Origin: DASTFY01 sp963813375
GTDB taxonomy: Bacteria; Actinomycetota; Acidimicrobiia; Acidimicrobiales; Ilumatobacteraceae
DNA: 64,000 nucleotides
Direction: 5' to 3'
Assembly: GCA_963813375.1 (NCBI GenBank)
Contig: CAWEYT010000023.1
Coordinates: 146,242 to 210,241 of the forward strand
The translations under genes and the position numbers were made by a program. Shown here piece after piece: positions 1-9,755 of the stretch (the stretch's first letter is position 1; each line of letters starts with the position of its first letter). The notes under the pieces were generated by a model, which ran no database searches, was not told where the DNA came from, and saw only the letters and a list, made by a program, of their open reading frames with translations.

Positions 1-319
1 AGACGAACGACAGCAGGACCAGGCGGGCGTCGCCCTTGCTGGCGGCACCGGCGACCACGACCGCGGCCGCTGAGCCGACCACCGCCAGCGAGCCCCACCA
101 CAGCCGCGCCCTCAGATCGGCGCGTGGCACGCACAGCGCGACGTTCAGCCCGCCGAGGGCGGCCATGAACCCGGCCGCGGGCTCGTCGACCGCCAGCCCG
201 ATCGCGAGCGGCCCGACCGCGGCCAGTGCGCCCGCCAGGCCGGACTGCCAGTCCACCCGTCGCTCCTCCGTGCGAAACGCCTCCCGCACCAGATCCGAAG
301 CAGCGGACATCGAGCGCAT
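1..319 (-). CDS. FUSC-like membrane protein, N-terminal part
   Basis: The gene runs off the left edge, so only about 106 N-terminal residues are visible. After a short charged leader (MRSMSAASDLVREAF) come hydrophobic stretches rich in Ala, Gly and Val. The segment with GPLAIGLAVDEPAAGFMAA and LGGLNVALCVPRADLRAR resembles the first membrane hairpin of FUSC / aromatic-acid exporter-type proteins. ATG 319 and ATG 310 are both in frame; the first is preceded by a weak GAGG. It lies about 70 bp downstream of cydB on the same strand and could be read through from it. The family call rests on N-terminal pattern only. Confidence 0.5.
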   Translation of the reverse strand, partial: MRSMSAASDLVREAFRTEERRVDWQSGLAGALAAVGPLAIGLAVDEPAAGFMAALGGLNVALCVPRADLRARLWWGSLAVVGSAAAVVVAGAASKGDARLVLLSFV

Positions 320-390
320 TCTGCAGGAGCACCTCATGGGCGGCGAAGGAAACGGATGGGCTCCGGCCTCGCTCCATCGTCAAGCGACTC

Positions 391-1400
391 TCAGGCGGCA
401 CCTTCTTCCGGCAACAGGTCCTTCTGGTCGAGGACGTAGAGGAGGATGAAGCCGGGGAGCACGATGAGCGCGAACAGCCCGGTGGCGACCAGGAGGGCGG
501 CGAGCGTGCCCGAGGGCGCCGCGGCTTCGGAGACCGTCAGGCTGGTCGGGAGAATGTAGGGCCATTGGGCGACGCCCCACCCGATGACCACGCCGGCCAC
601 CGCTCCGATCGCCAGGATGCGTGCGCCCCGTGCGGCTCGGCGCACCAGGAGGAAGAGCGATGCGACACCACACGCCGCGGAGAGCAAGACGAGCGGCAAG
701 GCCCGCGACGCCAGCTCGTCGAAGAGGTAGCGGGCGTCGGATCGCAGCACGAAGATGCCGATCGAGCGCGGTGACGCCGGCGACGGTGGCGGCGGCGATG
801 GCCCGGCGGCGGAAGTACTCCTCCATGGCTCCGTCAGCCAGCCTGCGGGCGTCCCACACGAGGTAGACGGCGGCGAGGTAGGCGACGACGACGACGGCCA
901 GGACGCCGCCCAGGATCGACGTGGGGTTCATCCAGCTGGTCCAGGGGTCTCCGGCCTGGCCGCCAGCCGGTACCCGTCCCGAAGCGATGCCGCCGGCGAC
1001 GGCGCCCATGCAGTAGGGGACCAGGACGGAGGAGAGAGCGAAGACCGCACCGAAGTCCCGGCGAAAGCGGGTGCGGAACACCGTCTTGCGGAACGCGAAG
1101 CTCGACCCGCGCAGGACGATCCCGAACGCGGCCAGTGTCAGCGGGACGAACAGCGTCAGGGTGATCGAGGCGTACGCCTCGGAGAAGCCGGTCCACAGCA
1201 CGACGAAGACGAAGATCAACCAGACATGGTTGGCCTCCCAGACCGGGCCGATCGAGTGATCGATCACCTGCGCGGGGACGCTCGCCGCGGGCCGTACCGC
1301 CGGCAACGAGATCCCAGAACCCGGAGCCGAAGTCGGCACCGCCGAAGATGGCGTAGGCGGTGACGGCACAGAACAGCACCACGGCGACGGCCGTGCTCAT
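391..1400 (-). CDS. cydB: cytochrome bd ubiquinol oxidase subunit II (two frame breaks)
   Basis: CydB is the second membrane subunit of the cytochrome bd quinol oxidase and partners CydA. The N-terminus (MSTAVAVVLFCAVTAYAIF, then GGADFGSGFWDL) is a standard CydB start. The next part (IDHSIGPVWEANHVWLI, SEAYASITLTLFVPL) lies in a second frame, and the C-terminus (VLRSDARYLFDELASR to LYVLDQKDLLPEEG) in a third. Breaks fall near 1275 and 760; at the second, one extra base in gcgctcgatcggc separates ...GVTAL from IGIFVLRSD. All family segments are present and in order, so sequence error is likelier than loss. ATG 1400 overlaps the restored cydA stop as ATGA, as expected for a translationally coupled pair. 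Confidence 0.9.
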
Positions 1401-2837
1401 CGCCGCGCCAACTCCTCCGCTGACGGCACCGGCGGTTCGGACCGGGCCGCGCGGGCCGTAGGGCACGTCCTGCTCGGCCACCCCGCGCTCGCGGAACCTC
1501 CTGCTCATGTTCCGCAGGATGAGCACCGTGGTGACCCCGAGTCCGAGGTACAGCACGGTCACCAGCACGAAGGTGATCCAGACCCCGGTGTTGGCCGTGG
1601 CCGCGTCCTCGACCTTCATCAGGTTGTAGACGATCCACGGCTGGCGGCCGACCTCACTGACCACCCACCCCGCCTCCATGCAGACGATGGCGGCCACGCC
1701 GGCGATCGAGGCGGCACGAAGGAACCACCTGCTCCTGGGCATGTCCCGCCGGAACAGCCAGCACAACCCGTACCAGACCGACAGGAGGAACAGCAGGGTG
1801 CCGAGCCCGACCATGATGTCCCACGCGAGGTGGACCGTGTTGACCTCCGAGTCGGTCGGCCGTTCATCGGCGGGCACGCTGTCGAGGCCCTGGATCACGG
1901 TGCTGGTGCCGCTGGAGGGGTCAGACAGCCATGAAGCGAGACCGGGGATCCGGATCCCTCCGGTGACGGTGCCGTCGGAGTTCAGACGGCCGAGCAGCGT
2001 CTCCGGCACGTCGTCGGCGGTCTCCGGAACGAGCTCGATGGCGGCGAACTTGACCGGCTGGTTGTTGTAGACCCAGCGGGCGAGGGAGTCCCCGACGCCC
2101 ATCTGGATCGGGATGGCCACCGCGCCGACGCTGAACACGATGAGGAAGCCCACGCGGTGGTAGCGGTCCCGCCGGCCTCGCAGCATGGCGAACGCGTAGA
2201 CGGACGCGACGAGGAAGCCTCCTACCACGTAGGCCGCGATCACCATGTGGGCAGCCATCAGCGGCATGGCGTCATTGAAGATCACCGAGAGCGGGTCGAC
2301 GTCCACCACCTCGCCGTCGGAGTTCAGCGTGAACCCCGACGGGTCGTTCATCCAGGCGTTGGCGGCGACGACCGAGACGCTGCCGAGGATGCCCGTGATG
2401 ACGAGGGGGACCCCGGTCCAGAAGTGCGTCCAGGGCTTCAGCCGCCGCCATCCGTAGATGTAGATGGCGACGAAGATGGCCTCGGTGAAGAAGAACAGCC
2501 CCTCGAAAGCGAATGGGACACCGAACGCCTCCCCCCACTGACCCATGAAACGCGGCCACAGCAGGCCGAACTCGAAGGTGAGCACGGTGCCGGTGACGGC
2601 GCCCACCGCGAACGTCACCGCCATGTACTTCGACCAGCGCTGGGCCAACTGCATCGCGTCGGCGTCGTCGTGCTTGATGCCGCGGTAGTTGGCGATGAGC
2701 GTCATGAACGCCCACGACACCCCGAGCGGCACGAGGATGATGTGGAAGCCCAGCGTGAACGCCATCTGCGCCCGGGCCCACGGCACCGGGTCGACCGCCA
2801 GGATCGGTGTCGCGACCCAGGCGAGACCCACGCTCAC
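1397..2837 (-). CDS. cydA: cytochrome bd ubiquinol oxidase subunit I
   Basis: CydA carries the quinol site and the three hemes of cytochrome bd oxidase in the cell membrane. Visible markers: LGFHIILVPLGV with the heme b595-type His32, FEFG and FEGLFFFTEA glutamates (about 89-119), MAAHMVIAAY with His197 matching the heme b558 His ligand, DIMVGLG with Met342 matching the other b558 ligand, and GRQPW (397-401). The E. coli Arg two residues before that Met is Asp here. As written the frame runs on into cydB, but one base removed near 1450 ends the protein ...PSAEELARR-stop with an ATGA overlap, so I read it as two genes. Two palindromic operator sites lie 85-165 bp upstream. Confidence 0.93.
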
Positions 2838-2930
2838 CGGTCAATCAACGGGCCGTCGCCCATTCCGAACACCTCCGACTCCAACCATTCCTCGCTCCCC
2901 CCAGCACAACCCATGTTGCCGCTGACGCCG

Positions 2931-2947
2931 TCATCCAGGGCGGATGA
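2931..2947. promoter_or_regulatory. GGATGA palindrome, copy 1 (MalT-box-like operator)
   Basis: Perfect inverted repeat TCATCC-AGGGC-GGATGA in the divergent region between cydA and the GH15 gene, centred about 100 bp upstream of the cydA start. GGATGA is the core of the MalT box, and a MalT/LAL-type regulator is encoded at 9756-12071. Binding by that protein is inferred. Confidence 0.7.
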
Positions 2948-2980
2948 AATCCCCGCGACGTGCCGCGGCAGTGTGCGGTT

Positions 2981-2997
2981 TCATCCGCCGCGGATGA
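2981..2997. promoter_or_regulatory. GGATGA palindrome, copy 2 (MalT-box-like operator)
   Basis: Perfect TCATCC-GCCGC-GGATGA, exactly 50 bp from copy 1 (about five helical turns) and centred 67 bp upstream of the GH15 start. The pair sits where it could control both divergent transcripts. Confidence 0.7.
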
Positions 2998-3055
2998 TGT
3001 TGTCGCTGGCGCCGCGAGGTCCAATACCGATGCAGCCCGAACGAGGAGGCTCACG

Positions 3056-4993
3056 ATGGCGACTCGCAAGCAGCGCGCGGCTCACGGCGGAGGAAGCCGC
3101 GTCGCGCATGCCGAAGGGGCCGGTTTGCCGAGCGCGGCCTTGCCGTCACCGTTCCCGCCGATCGCCGAGTATGCGTTCCTGTCGGACTGCCACACCGGTG
3201 CGCTGGTGGCGCCTGACGGTTCGGTCGATTGGCTGTGCGTTCCTCGATTCGACTCGGCAAGCGTGTTCGGCAGCCTGCTCGACCGGGAGGCGGGCACGTT
3301 CAGGTTCGGTCCGTTCGGCATCAACGTGCCGACGTCGCGCGCCTACGAGCCCGGCACCAACGTGGTGGTGACGACGTGGAGGACGCCGTCGGGGTGGATC
3401 GTGGTGCGCGACGCGCTGACGATGGGCCCATCACGTGGGCCCGACACCGTGACACCTCACACGCGGCCGCCGGCGGACGACGACGCCGAACACACCTTGG
3501 TCCGCGTCGCGGAGTGCCTCGGAGGTCGCGTCGAGGTCGAGGTGGTGTGCGAGCCGGTGTTCGACTACGGGCGGGTGCCGGCCACCTGGAAGGTCGTGGA
3601 CGAGGCTGGCCATGTCGCGGACGCGACAGGGCGGTGACGTCCAGGTCCGGTTGCAGACCGACTTGTCGGTCGGCGTCGAAGGCGGCCGGGTGCGGGGTCG
3701 TCATGTCCTCGACGCGGGAGATCGGGTCTACTGCGCGCTGTCGTGGGCGGAGGGAGTCGACGCGCCGGCTGACGTCGATGACGCCGAGCGGCGGGTCGCC
3801 GCCACGGTGGCGTTCTGGCGGCGTTGGTTGGACGGGGCGCGAGTGCCGGACCACCGGTACAGGGAGCCGATCCAGCGCTCCGCGCTCACCATCAAGGGGC
3901 TGACGTACATGCCGACCGGTGCGACCGTCGCTGCCCTCACGACCGGGCTGCCGGAGACGCCGGGCGGCGAGCGGAACTGGGACTACCGGTACAGCTGGAT
4001 GCGCGATTCCACCTTTACCCTCCAGGCGCTGCACTGGTTGAACCTCGACTGGGAAGCAGACGAGTTCATGGAGTTCGTCGCTGATGTCCAACGGAACGAT
4101 GACGGTGGGTTGCAGATCATGTACGGGATCGACGGGCGTCGCGACCTGACGGAGTCGACCCTTGACAACCTGAGCGGCTACTCGGGGGCGCGCCCTGTGC
4201 AGGATCGGCAACGGCGCCTTCGACCAGCGCCAGAACGACGTCTTCGGCGCGGTGCTCGATGCGATCCTGCTGCACTCGCGGCGGAGCCGGCGCTTGCCTC
4301 GCCGTCTGTGGCCCATCGTGCAGGCGCAGGCGACATGCGCCACCGCGGTGTGGCGCGAGCCAGATCAGGGCATCTGGGAGGCCAGGGGCAAGCCGCAGCA
4401 CTATGTGTCCTCGAAGCTCATGTGCTGGGTGGCGCTCGATCGCGCGTCCAAGCTGGCCGACCTGCGGGGTGATAGCGACCTCATCGCGACGTGGCAGGCC
4501 ACGGCTGAGGAGATCCAGGCCGACGTGATCGAGCACGGGCTCACCAGCGACGGGGTGCTCCGGCAGCACTATGACACCGACGCGCTCGACGCCTCGACGC
4601 TCCTGGCGCCGATCTTCGGCTTCCTCCCCGGCACGGACGAGCGCATGCACGCCAGCGTGATGGCGATCGCCAACGACCTGACCGAGAATGGCTACGTCCT
4701 GCGCTACCGCACCGACGAGACCGACGACGGGATGTCGGGCAAGGAGGGCACGTTCCTCATCTGCTCGTTCTGGCTGGTCGTCGGCGCTCTCCATCGTGGG
4801 AGAGCAGCAGCGGGCCCGCGATCTGTTCGAGCGGCTCCTGCGCATCGCGTCACCGCTGGGCCTGTACGCCGAGGAGTTCGACGTCGACACCGGTTACCAC
4901 CTGGGCAACTTCCCGCAGGCGTTCTCGCACCTCGCACTCATCGAAGCCGCCGGCCGCATCATCATGGCCGAGTGGCTACCGGAGTTCTCCTGA
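3056..4993 (+). CDS. GH15 glucoamylase-type glycoside hydrolase (three frame breaks)
   Basis: GH15 enzymes release beta-D-glucose from alpha-glucans or hydrolyse trehalose-type substrates. The start is clear: AGGAGG seven bases before ATG 3056. The N-terminal domain shows FPPIAEYAFLSDCHTGALV and PDGSVDWLCVPRFDSASVF. The (alpha/alpha)6 catalytic part shows NWDYRYSWMRDSTFTLQAL, GIWEARGKPQHYVSSK with the likely catalytic Glu, GKEGTFLICSFWLV, and the closing HLGNFPQAFSHLALIEAAG. Frame breaks occur near 3630, 4200 and 4785; joined, the protein is about 645 residues, normal for bacterial GH15. No signal peptide is evident, so it is probably cytosolic and acts on stored glucan, trehalose or imported oligosaccharide. 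It converges with the SDR gene, 9 bp apart. Confidence 0.88.
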
Positions 4994-5002
4994 CGCGGTG
5001 GG

Positions 5003-5771
5003 TCAGAGCCCGGGGCTGGAGTGCATGATGCCGCCGTCGGCGAAGATGGTCGTCGCCGGCGAGATAGCTGGCGCCGTCGCCGGCGAGGAACGCCACGACG
5101 CTGCCGATCTCGCTGGGCTCGGCCATGCGGCCGATCGGGATGGCGGCGTCGAGCCGCTTCATCGCCGCGGGATCGGCCTCGGTCGCGGCGTTGATCGGCG
5201 TGTCCACGGCGCCCGGGCCGACCCCGACGACCAGGACGCCGTGCGGGGCCAGCTCGACGCCGGCGGTGCGGGTGAGCATCCGCATCCCGCCCTTCGACAG
5301 GCAGTACGGGGTGTTGCCGGGCATGGGCCAGTCCTCGTGGACCGAGGTGATGTTGATGATCCGGCCTCCGCTGCCCTGGGCGATCATCTGCTTGGCGGCG
5401 ATCTGGGTGCCGAAGAAGGCGCTCTTGAGGTTGATGTCGAGGACCTTCTCGTACTGCGCCTCGGTCGTGTCGAGCACCGAGGTGCGGGTCTCGACGCCGG
5501 CGTTGTTGACCATGACGTCGAGCTTGCCGAACGTCTTGACCGCCGTGTCGACCAGCATCTGGAGGTCGGCGACCTTGCTGACATCGGCCTCGACGCCGAT
5601 GGCCTTGTCGCCGAGGGCGTGGACCTGCTGCTCGAGCTCCTCGGTGGCTTCGGGGTGGGCGACGTAGTCGATGACGATGCTGGCCCCCTCCTCGGCGAGG
5701 GCGAGGACGATGGCCTTGCCGATCCCGCTGTTGCCTCCGGTGACGATGGCCACCTTGTCCTTGAGGTTCAT
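5003..5771 (-). CDS. SDR-family dehydrogenase, glucose 1-dehydrogenase-like
   Basis: Short-chain NAD(P)-dependent dehydrogenase of about 255 residues. Cofactor motif TGGNSGIG (about 11-18), NNAG (about 90), active-site Ser in NITSVHEDW and YCLSK. The family resemblance is to glucose 1-dehydrogenase-like SDRs; the substrate is inferred. As written the frame overruns, but one base fewer near 5060 gives the classic ending ATIFADGGIMHSSPGL-stop at 5003. ATG 5771 has AAGGAG eight bases upstream. It is the last gene of the minus-strand set epimerase, ndh, GMC oxidoreductase, SDR. Confidence 0.85.
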
Positions 5772-5830
5772 GGCGCTGCTCCTTGTGGTGTGGACGGTCG
5801 GTCGGCGGCTTCGGGTCATGCCGGTCGGCG

Positions 5831-7388
5831 CTACCCGAGCCGCTCGGCGAGGTGCTCGCCGACCCGGATGGCGTTGGCCATCGCCGTGAGCGCCGGGTTC
5901 ACGGCGCCGATGCTGGGGAAGAAGCTGGTGTCGACGACGTACAGGTTGTCGAGCTCATGGGCCTTGCAGTTGGTGTCGAGCACCGACGTCGCCGGGTCGG
6001 TGCCGAACCGGCACGTGCCCGCCTGGTGGGCGACGCCGGCGACCGAGATGTCCATGTGCATGTAGAAGTTCTTGTGCAGCACGTGGTGCTGGGCCATGCC
6101 CGACGTGGTTCAGGATCTTCTTCAGCTCGTGGTAGAGGCGGTCGGCCTCCTCGTCGTTGGTCGAGTGGTAGGCGAGGTGGACGTTGCCTCGCCGTCGACG
6201 TGACCCGGTTCTCGGGCTTGGGCAGGTCCTCGGTGGTGAGCCAGAAGTCGACGGCGTGCTTGGCCACCTCGGCGAGGGTGAAGTGGGGCGCGAGCTTGGT
6301 GAGCTTCGGTTCCTCGCCCTTCATGGCCTCGGCGTTCGACTTGCCCGACCATCTGGATGTTCCCGGCCGGCCAGTCGTAGTCCGGGCGCGCCGAAGTAGA
6401 AGTCGTTCAGCCCGAGCGTCTTCTGGAAGACGGTGTCGTTCGGCTCCTTCGCCAGGGCGACGATGGCCTTGCTGTTGTGGAACATGTAGTTCCGCCCCAC
6501 CTGATCCGAGCCGTTGGCCAGGCCGTCGGATGGCGGTCGTTGGCCGAGCGCAGCAGCAGCTTGGCCGTGTTCGCCGCCCCGGCAGACACGACGACGATGT
6601 CGGCCTCGTACACCTCGCGCTGCACCGTCGCGGGACACCACGACGCCGGTCACCGTGCGGCCGGCGCGTCGGTCTCGAGCTTGATGACCTCGGCGTCGAC
6701 GAGCAGCGTCACGTTCGGCACGTCGAGCAGCGGGCGCACCGCGATCGTCTCGGCGTCGGCCTTCGCGTGCACCAGGCAGGGGTAGCCGTCGCACCAGGTG
6801 CAGCGGATGCACGTGCTCCTGGCCCGGTCGGCCTCGTCGAGCAGGATGCCGCACGGCGCGTGGAACGGGTGGTAACCCGCCGCCCTCGAGGTCGTCGGAG
6901 AGCTGCTGGATCCGCGGCTCGTGCGACGACCGCGGGCCACGGGTACGGCTTCGAGCGTGGCCCTTCAGTCGGATCCTCGCCGGCGTTGCCGTGCACCTGG
7001 TAGAGCCACTCGGCCCGCGTGTACCACGGCTCGAAGTCGTCGTAGGTCAAGCGGCCACGCCGGCGAGAGGCCGTCGACGTGTCGGATCTCGCCGAAGTCC
7101 TGCGGACGCAGCCGGTACAGCGCCGCCCCGTAGAGCTTCGTGGCGCCACCGACGTTGTAGTGGACCTGGGGCTGGAACGGCTTGCCGTCGGCGTCGTACC
7201 AGGTGTCCTTGGAGATGTACTTGCCCTGGACGAACACCGCCTCGGGGTCCCAGTTGTCCATCTCCCGGGGCAGGAAGTTCCCCCGCTCGAGGAGCAGGAT
7301 CTGCTTGCCCGAGCGCGGCGAGCGTGTGGGCGAGCGTGCCGCCGCCCGCGCCGGTGCCGATGATGATGATGTCGTAGTGCTCGGTCAT
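5831..7388 (-). CDS. GMC-family FAD oxidoreductase (at least seven frame breaks)
   Basis: GMC oxidoreductases oxidise sugar or alcohol hydroxyls with FAD. The N-terminus has the FAD-binding motif YDIIIIGTGAGGGTLAH (residues 5-21). Further pieces in changing frames read WDPEAVFVQGKYISKDTWYD, VGGATKLYGAALYRLRPQDF, CTWCDGYPCLVHAKADAE, EADIVVVSAGAANTAKLLL, VGRNYMFHNSKAIVALAKE and the C-terminal HQAGTCRFGTDPATSVLD and GAVNPALTAMANAIRVGEHL. These cover the whole family length (about 520 residues) in order, so the gene was probably intact in the organism and the breaks are errors. The start is ATG 7388, 22 bp after the ndh stop. The substrate cannot be told; sugars are plausible from context. Confidence 0.82.
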
Positions 7389-7410
7389 GCTCGTCTCCGA
7401 TCGTCCGTGC

Positions 7411-8707
7411 TCACGCCGGTTCCTCGTCGGTCTCGTCGCCCCAGTCGATCCGGGCGGTCCCGGGGCCCTCGACCAGCGCGCCGGACCGGCTCGACCCGAG
7501 GAAGTCCCAGCCCCAGGACACGAACGCGTCGACCCGTTCGTGCACGCCGCTCATCAGCCAGGCGTGGACACCGAGCCACGCCGCGAAGGCGGCATGGCCG
7601 TGGAGCTCGTGGTGGTGGGCACCCACCTCCGCGACCGCCTGGCCGCTGCCGATCATCGCCATGATGCCCTTGTCCTTGTAGTGGAAGGGCTGACGCGGCT
7701 TGCCGTCGATCTCGGCCACGATGTTCCTGGCCGCCCAGCGGCCGGCCTGCAGGGCGACCGAACCGAGCTGGGGGAAGTCGATCCCGTCGTGGTCGGGCAC
7801 GTTGGCCATGTCGCCGATCACGTAGACGCCGGGAACACCTTCGACGGTGAGGTCGGACTGGGCCGTCACCCGTCCCCCGCGGCCCTGCGTCGAGACCCAG
7901 CGTGCCCGCCAGCTCGGGCGCTTGGATCCCGCCGGCCCAGATGACGGCGCGGGTCTGGATCTCCGTGCCGTCGCTCAGCTTCACCCTGTCCGGTGCGATC
8001 TCCGTGACCCCGGTGCTGAGCTTGAGCTGCACACCGGCGTGCTGCAGCTTGTCGGCGGCGTAGGTGTGGGCCTTGTCGGAGAACGCCGCGAGCACGACCG
8101 GGCCGTGGTCCACGACGTAGATCCGTGCCCGGTGGACGTCGAGGTCGTGGTGGCGCTTGGGGATGACCCGGTTGACGGCGTCGGCGAGGGCCCCTGCGGT
8201 CTCGACACCGGTCGGGCCGGCCCCGACGATGACGAAGTTCAAGGCGCCCTGCTCGACGAGACCGGGGTCGCTGTCCACGTCCTCGATGATTTCGAGCAGC
8301 CGCGTGCGGAGGGCGGCGGCGTGCTCGACGGTGTAGAGCGGGAACGCATGCTCCCTGGCCCCGGGAGTCCGGAAGAAGTTCGGTTGCGAGCCCGCCGCCA
8401 GCACCAGGTAGTCGCCGGTGAACGTCCGGCCGTCGGCGGCGGTGACCGTCCGCGTGGCGGGATCGACCTCGCTCACCTCGGCCCGATGGAACTGAACGCT
8501 CGGCGACTTCATGAAGATGGCCCGGAGTGGCCGGGCCACGTCCGGCGTCCCCAGCTCTCCCGTTGCGACCTGGTACAGGAGCGGCTGGAACTGGTGATAG
8601 TTGTTCCGATCGATCAGCGTCACGGGTACGTCATGCTTCGCCAGCTCTCTGGCACACCCCACGCCGGCGAAGCCACCGCCGACGATGACGACTGAGGGCT
8701 TGGTCAT
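7411..8707 (-). CDS. ndh: type II NADH dehydrogenase (one frame break)
   Basis: NDH-2 is a single-subunit flavoprotein passing electrons from NADH to membrane quinone without pumping protons. Seen: first dinucleotide motif VVIVGGGFAGVGCARELAK (residues 6-24), NNYHQFQPLLYQVATGEL typical of NDH-2, second motif FVIVGAGPTGVETAGALAD (about 160), RAVIWAGGIQAP, and VYVIGDMANVPD with the FAD-contacting Gly-Asp. The C-terminal part (YKDKGIMAMIGSGQAVAEV, then an amphipathic membrane-anchor region) is in another frame after a break near 7880. ATG 8707 overlaps the epimerase stop. Together with cydAB it would form a short, non-coupling NADH-to-oxygen chain. Confidence 0.92.
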
Positions 8708-9633
8708 GGGGCCTCCTCGAGGGCGATCGAGAACCGGGCAGTGAACGCATCGCCCGGTGCGACCAGCGGCGTGGTGCCCTCGACCAGGCTGTTCGTCGCG
8801 GCTGTCATCGGCTCGAGCGCGGCGAAGGGTCGGCCCGGCGGAACCCACACCTGCGCGTACGGGTAGCCGGGTCCACAGCGGAGCGTGATCGAGGAGTCGT
8901 CGTCGGCCACCAGTGCGAGCCGACGCTGGCGGCCGAGGAGGTACAGGTCGTCGAAGGTACGCCGGCCGATCCGTTCGCTCTCCCGGGCCGCGGGCTGCGT
9001 CGCTCCCCGTCGGGAGTCCGCGCTCGTCGAGAGCGAGATGGGTGCGAGCCGGCAAACGCAGGTGCCACTGGCTGCGTGGCGTGCCCGGCAACCGTAGGTA
9101 GGGGTGCCACCCGAAGGCCACGGGACCCGACGGCGGCCGGTGGGGATGACCGTCGTGTCGAGCGCGAGCGATTGGTCGCGGGCGACGACGGTGACCTCAA
9201 TGCGGTGCGGGTACGGAAAGGCCGGCGCGTCGACGTCGATCGAGGCCCGGAAGCCTGCCCTCGCACCGCCAGCCGAGCGTCGGTCGAGTCGCCACCCCGG
9301 CTTGCCCACGAGGAGACCGTGGATCGGGAGGCCATTGGTGTCGGTGCCGAGTGGGAGGCCGGTCAGGTCGACGTCGACGCCGGCGGCGCGGTAGTGACGC
9401 GAACCCAGCCGGTTCGCCCACGGGGCCAGCAGGGGGAGGCCCAGGGTGGCCCCCGCCCGCAGCGCAGGCAGGCCTCCCGGCAGCGCCAAGTGCTCACGAC
9501 CGCGATACCGGAGCGAGACACCGGTCAACCCGAGGTCAGGAAGGAACGTGGCCGAAAGGTTTCCCGCGGTGACCACCAGCGCCGGTTCACCGCGAAACCT
9601 GCCCTCTTCGACAGACCCGGCCACGACGGTCAC
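8704..9633 (-). CDS. aldose 1-epimerase family protein (two compensating frame breaks)
   Basis: Aldose 1-epimerases interconvert alpha and beta anomers of free sugars. Seen: DLGLTGVSLRYRGREHL, LGLPLLAPWANRL with the typical PWANR motif, TNGLPIHGLL with the His, AFPYPHRIEV, VAFGWHPYLRL with a catalytic-type His (in a second frame, about 9110 to 8970) and a C-terminal PGYPYAQVWVPPG region. The frame shifts out and back, so the annotated stop is kept. GTG 9633 has AGAAGG close upstream. It is the first gene of a four-gene operon and has one operator palindrome 79 bp upstream. Beside a glucoamylase, whose product is the beta anomer, glucose mutarotation is the natural role. Confidence 0.85.
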   Translation of the reverse strand: MTVVAGSVEEGRFRGEPALVVTAGNLSATFLPDLGLTGVSLRYRGREHLALPGGLPALRAGATLGLPLLAPWANRLGSRHYRAAGVDVDLTGLPLGTDTNGLPIHGLLVGKPGWRLDRRSAGGARAGFRASIDVDAPAFPYPHRIEVTVVARDQSLALDTTVIPTGRRRVPWPSGGTPTYGCRARHAASGTCVCRLAPISLSTSADSRRGATQPAARESERIGRRTFDDLYLLGRQRRLALVADDDSSITLRCGPGYPYAQVWVPPGRPFAALEPMTAATNSLVEGTTPLVAPGDAFTARFSIALEEAP

Positions 9634-9665
9634 GAACCTTCTACGCGGCGATCGGGGTCAGGGGC

Positions 9666-9684
9666 TGGATGCTCACCGCATCCA
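9666..9684. promoter_or_regulatory. everted GGATG repeat upstream of the epimerase operon
   Basis: TGGATG-N7-CATCCA lies between operator copy 3 and the epimerase start. It has the same GGATG core but opposite arrangement, so it may be a secondary site for the same regulator or a small hairpin in the leader. Confidence 0.3.
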
Positions 9685-9711
9685 TTGGAGACCGATCGCG
9701 CGCCGAGGTCT

Positions 9712-9728
9712 TCATCCACTCTGGATGA
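9712..9728. promoter_or_regulatory. GGATGA palindrome, copy 3 (MalT-box-like operator)
   Basis: Perfect TCATCC-ACTCT-GGATGA in the gap between the end of the LAL regulator gene and the start of the epimerase-ndh-GMC-SDR operon, centred 87 bp upstream of the epimerase GTG. Confidence 0.7.
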
Positions 9729-9755
9729 CCCACCCCAGCAGCTGCGGGTGGCGTC

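Noticed and set aside
834..2837. 667-residue frame joining CydA to the start of CydB
   Set aside because: The C-terminal third turns into arginine-rich non-CydB sequence, and a one-base correction restores separate genes with an ATGA overlap.
2157..3371. 404-residue + strand open frame over cydA
   Set aside because: Antisense shadow: charged, repetitive composition (His, Arg, Glu, Gly), no domain, and it crosses the cydA start and promoter.
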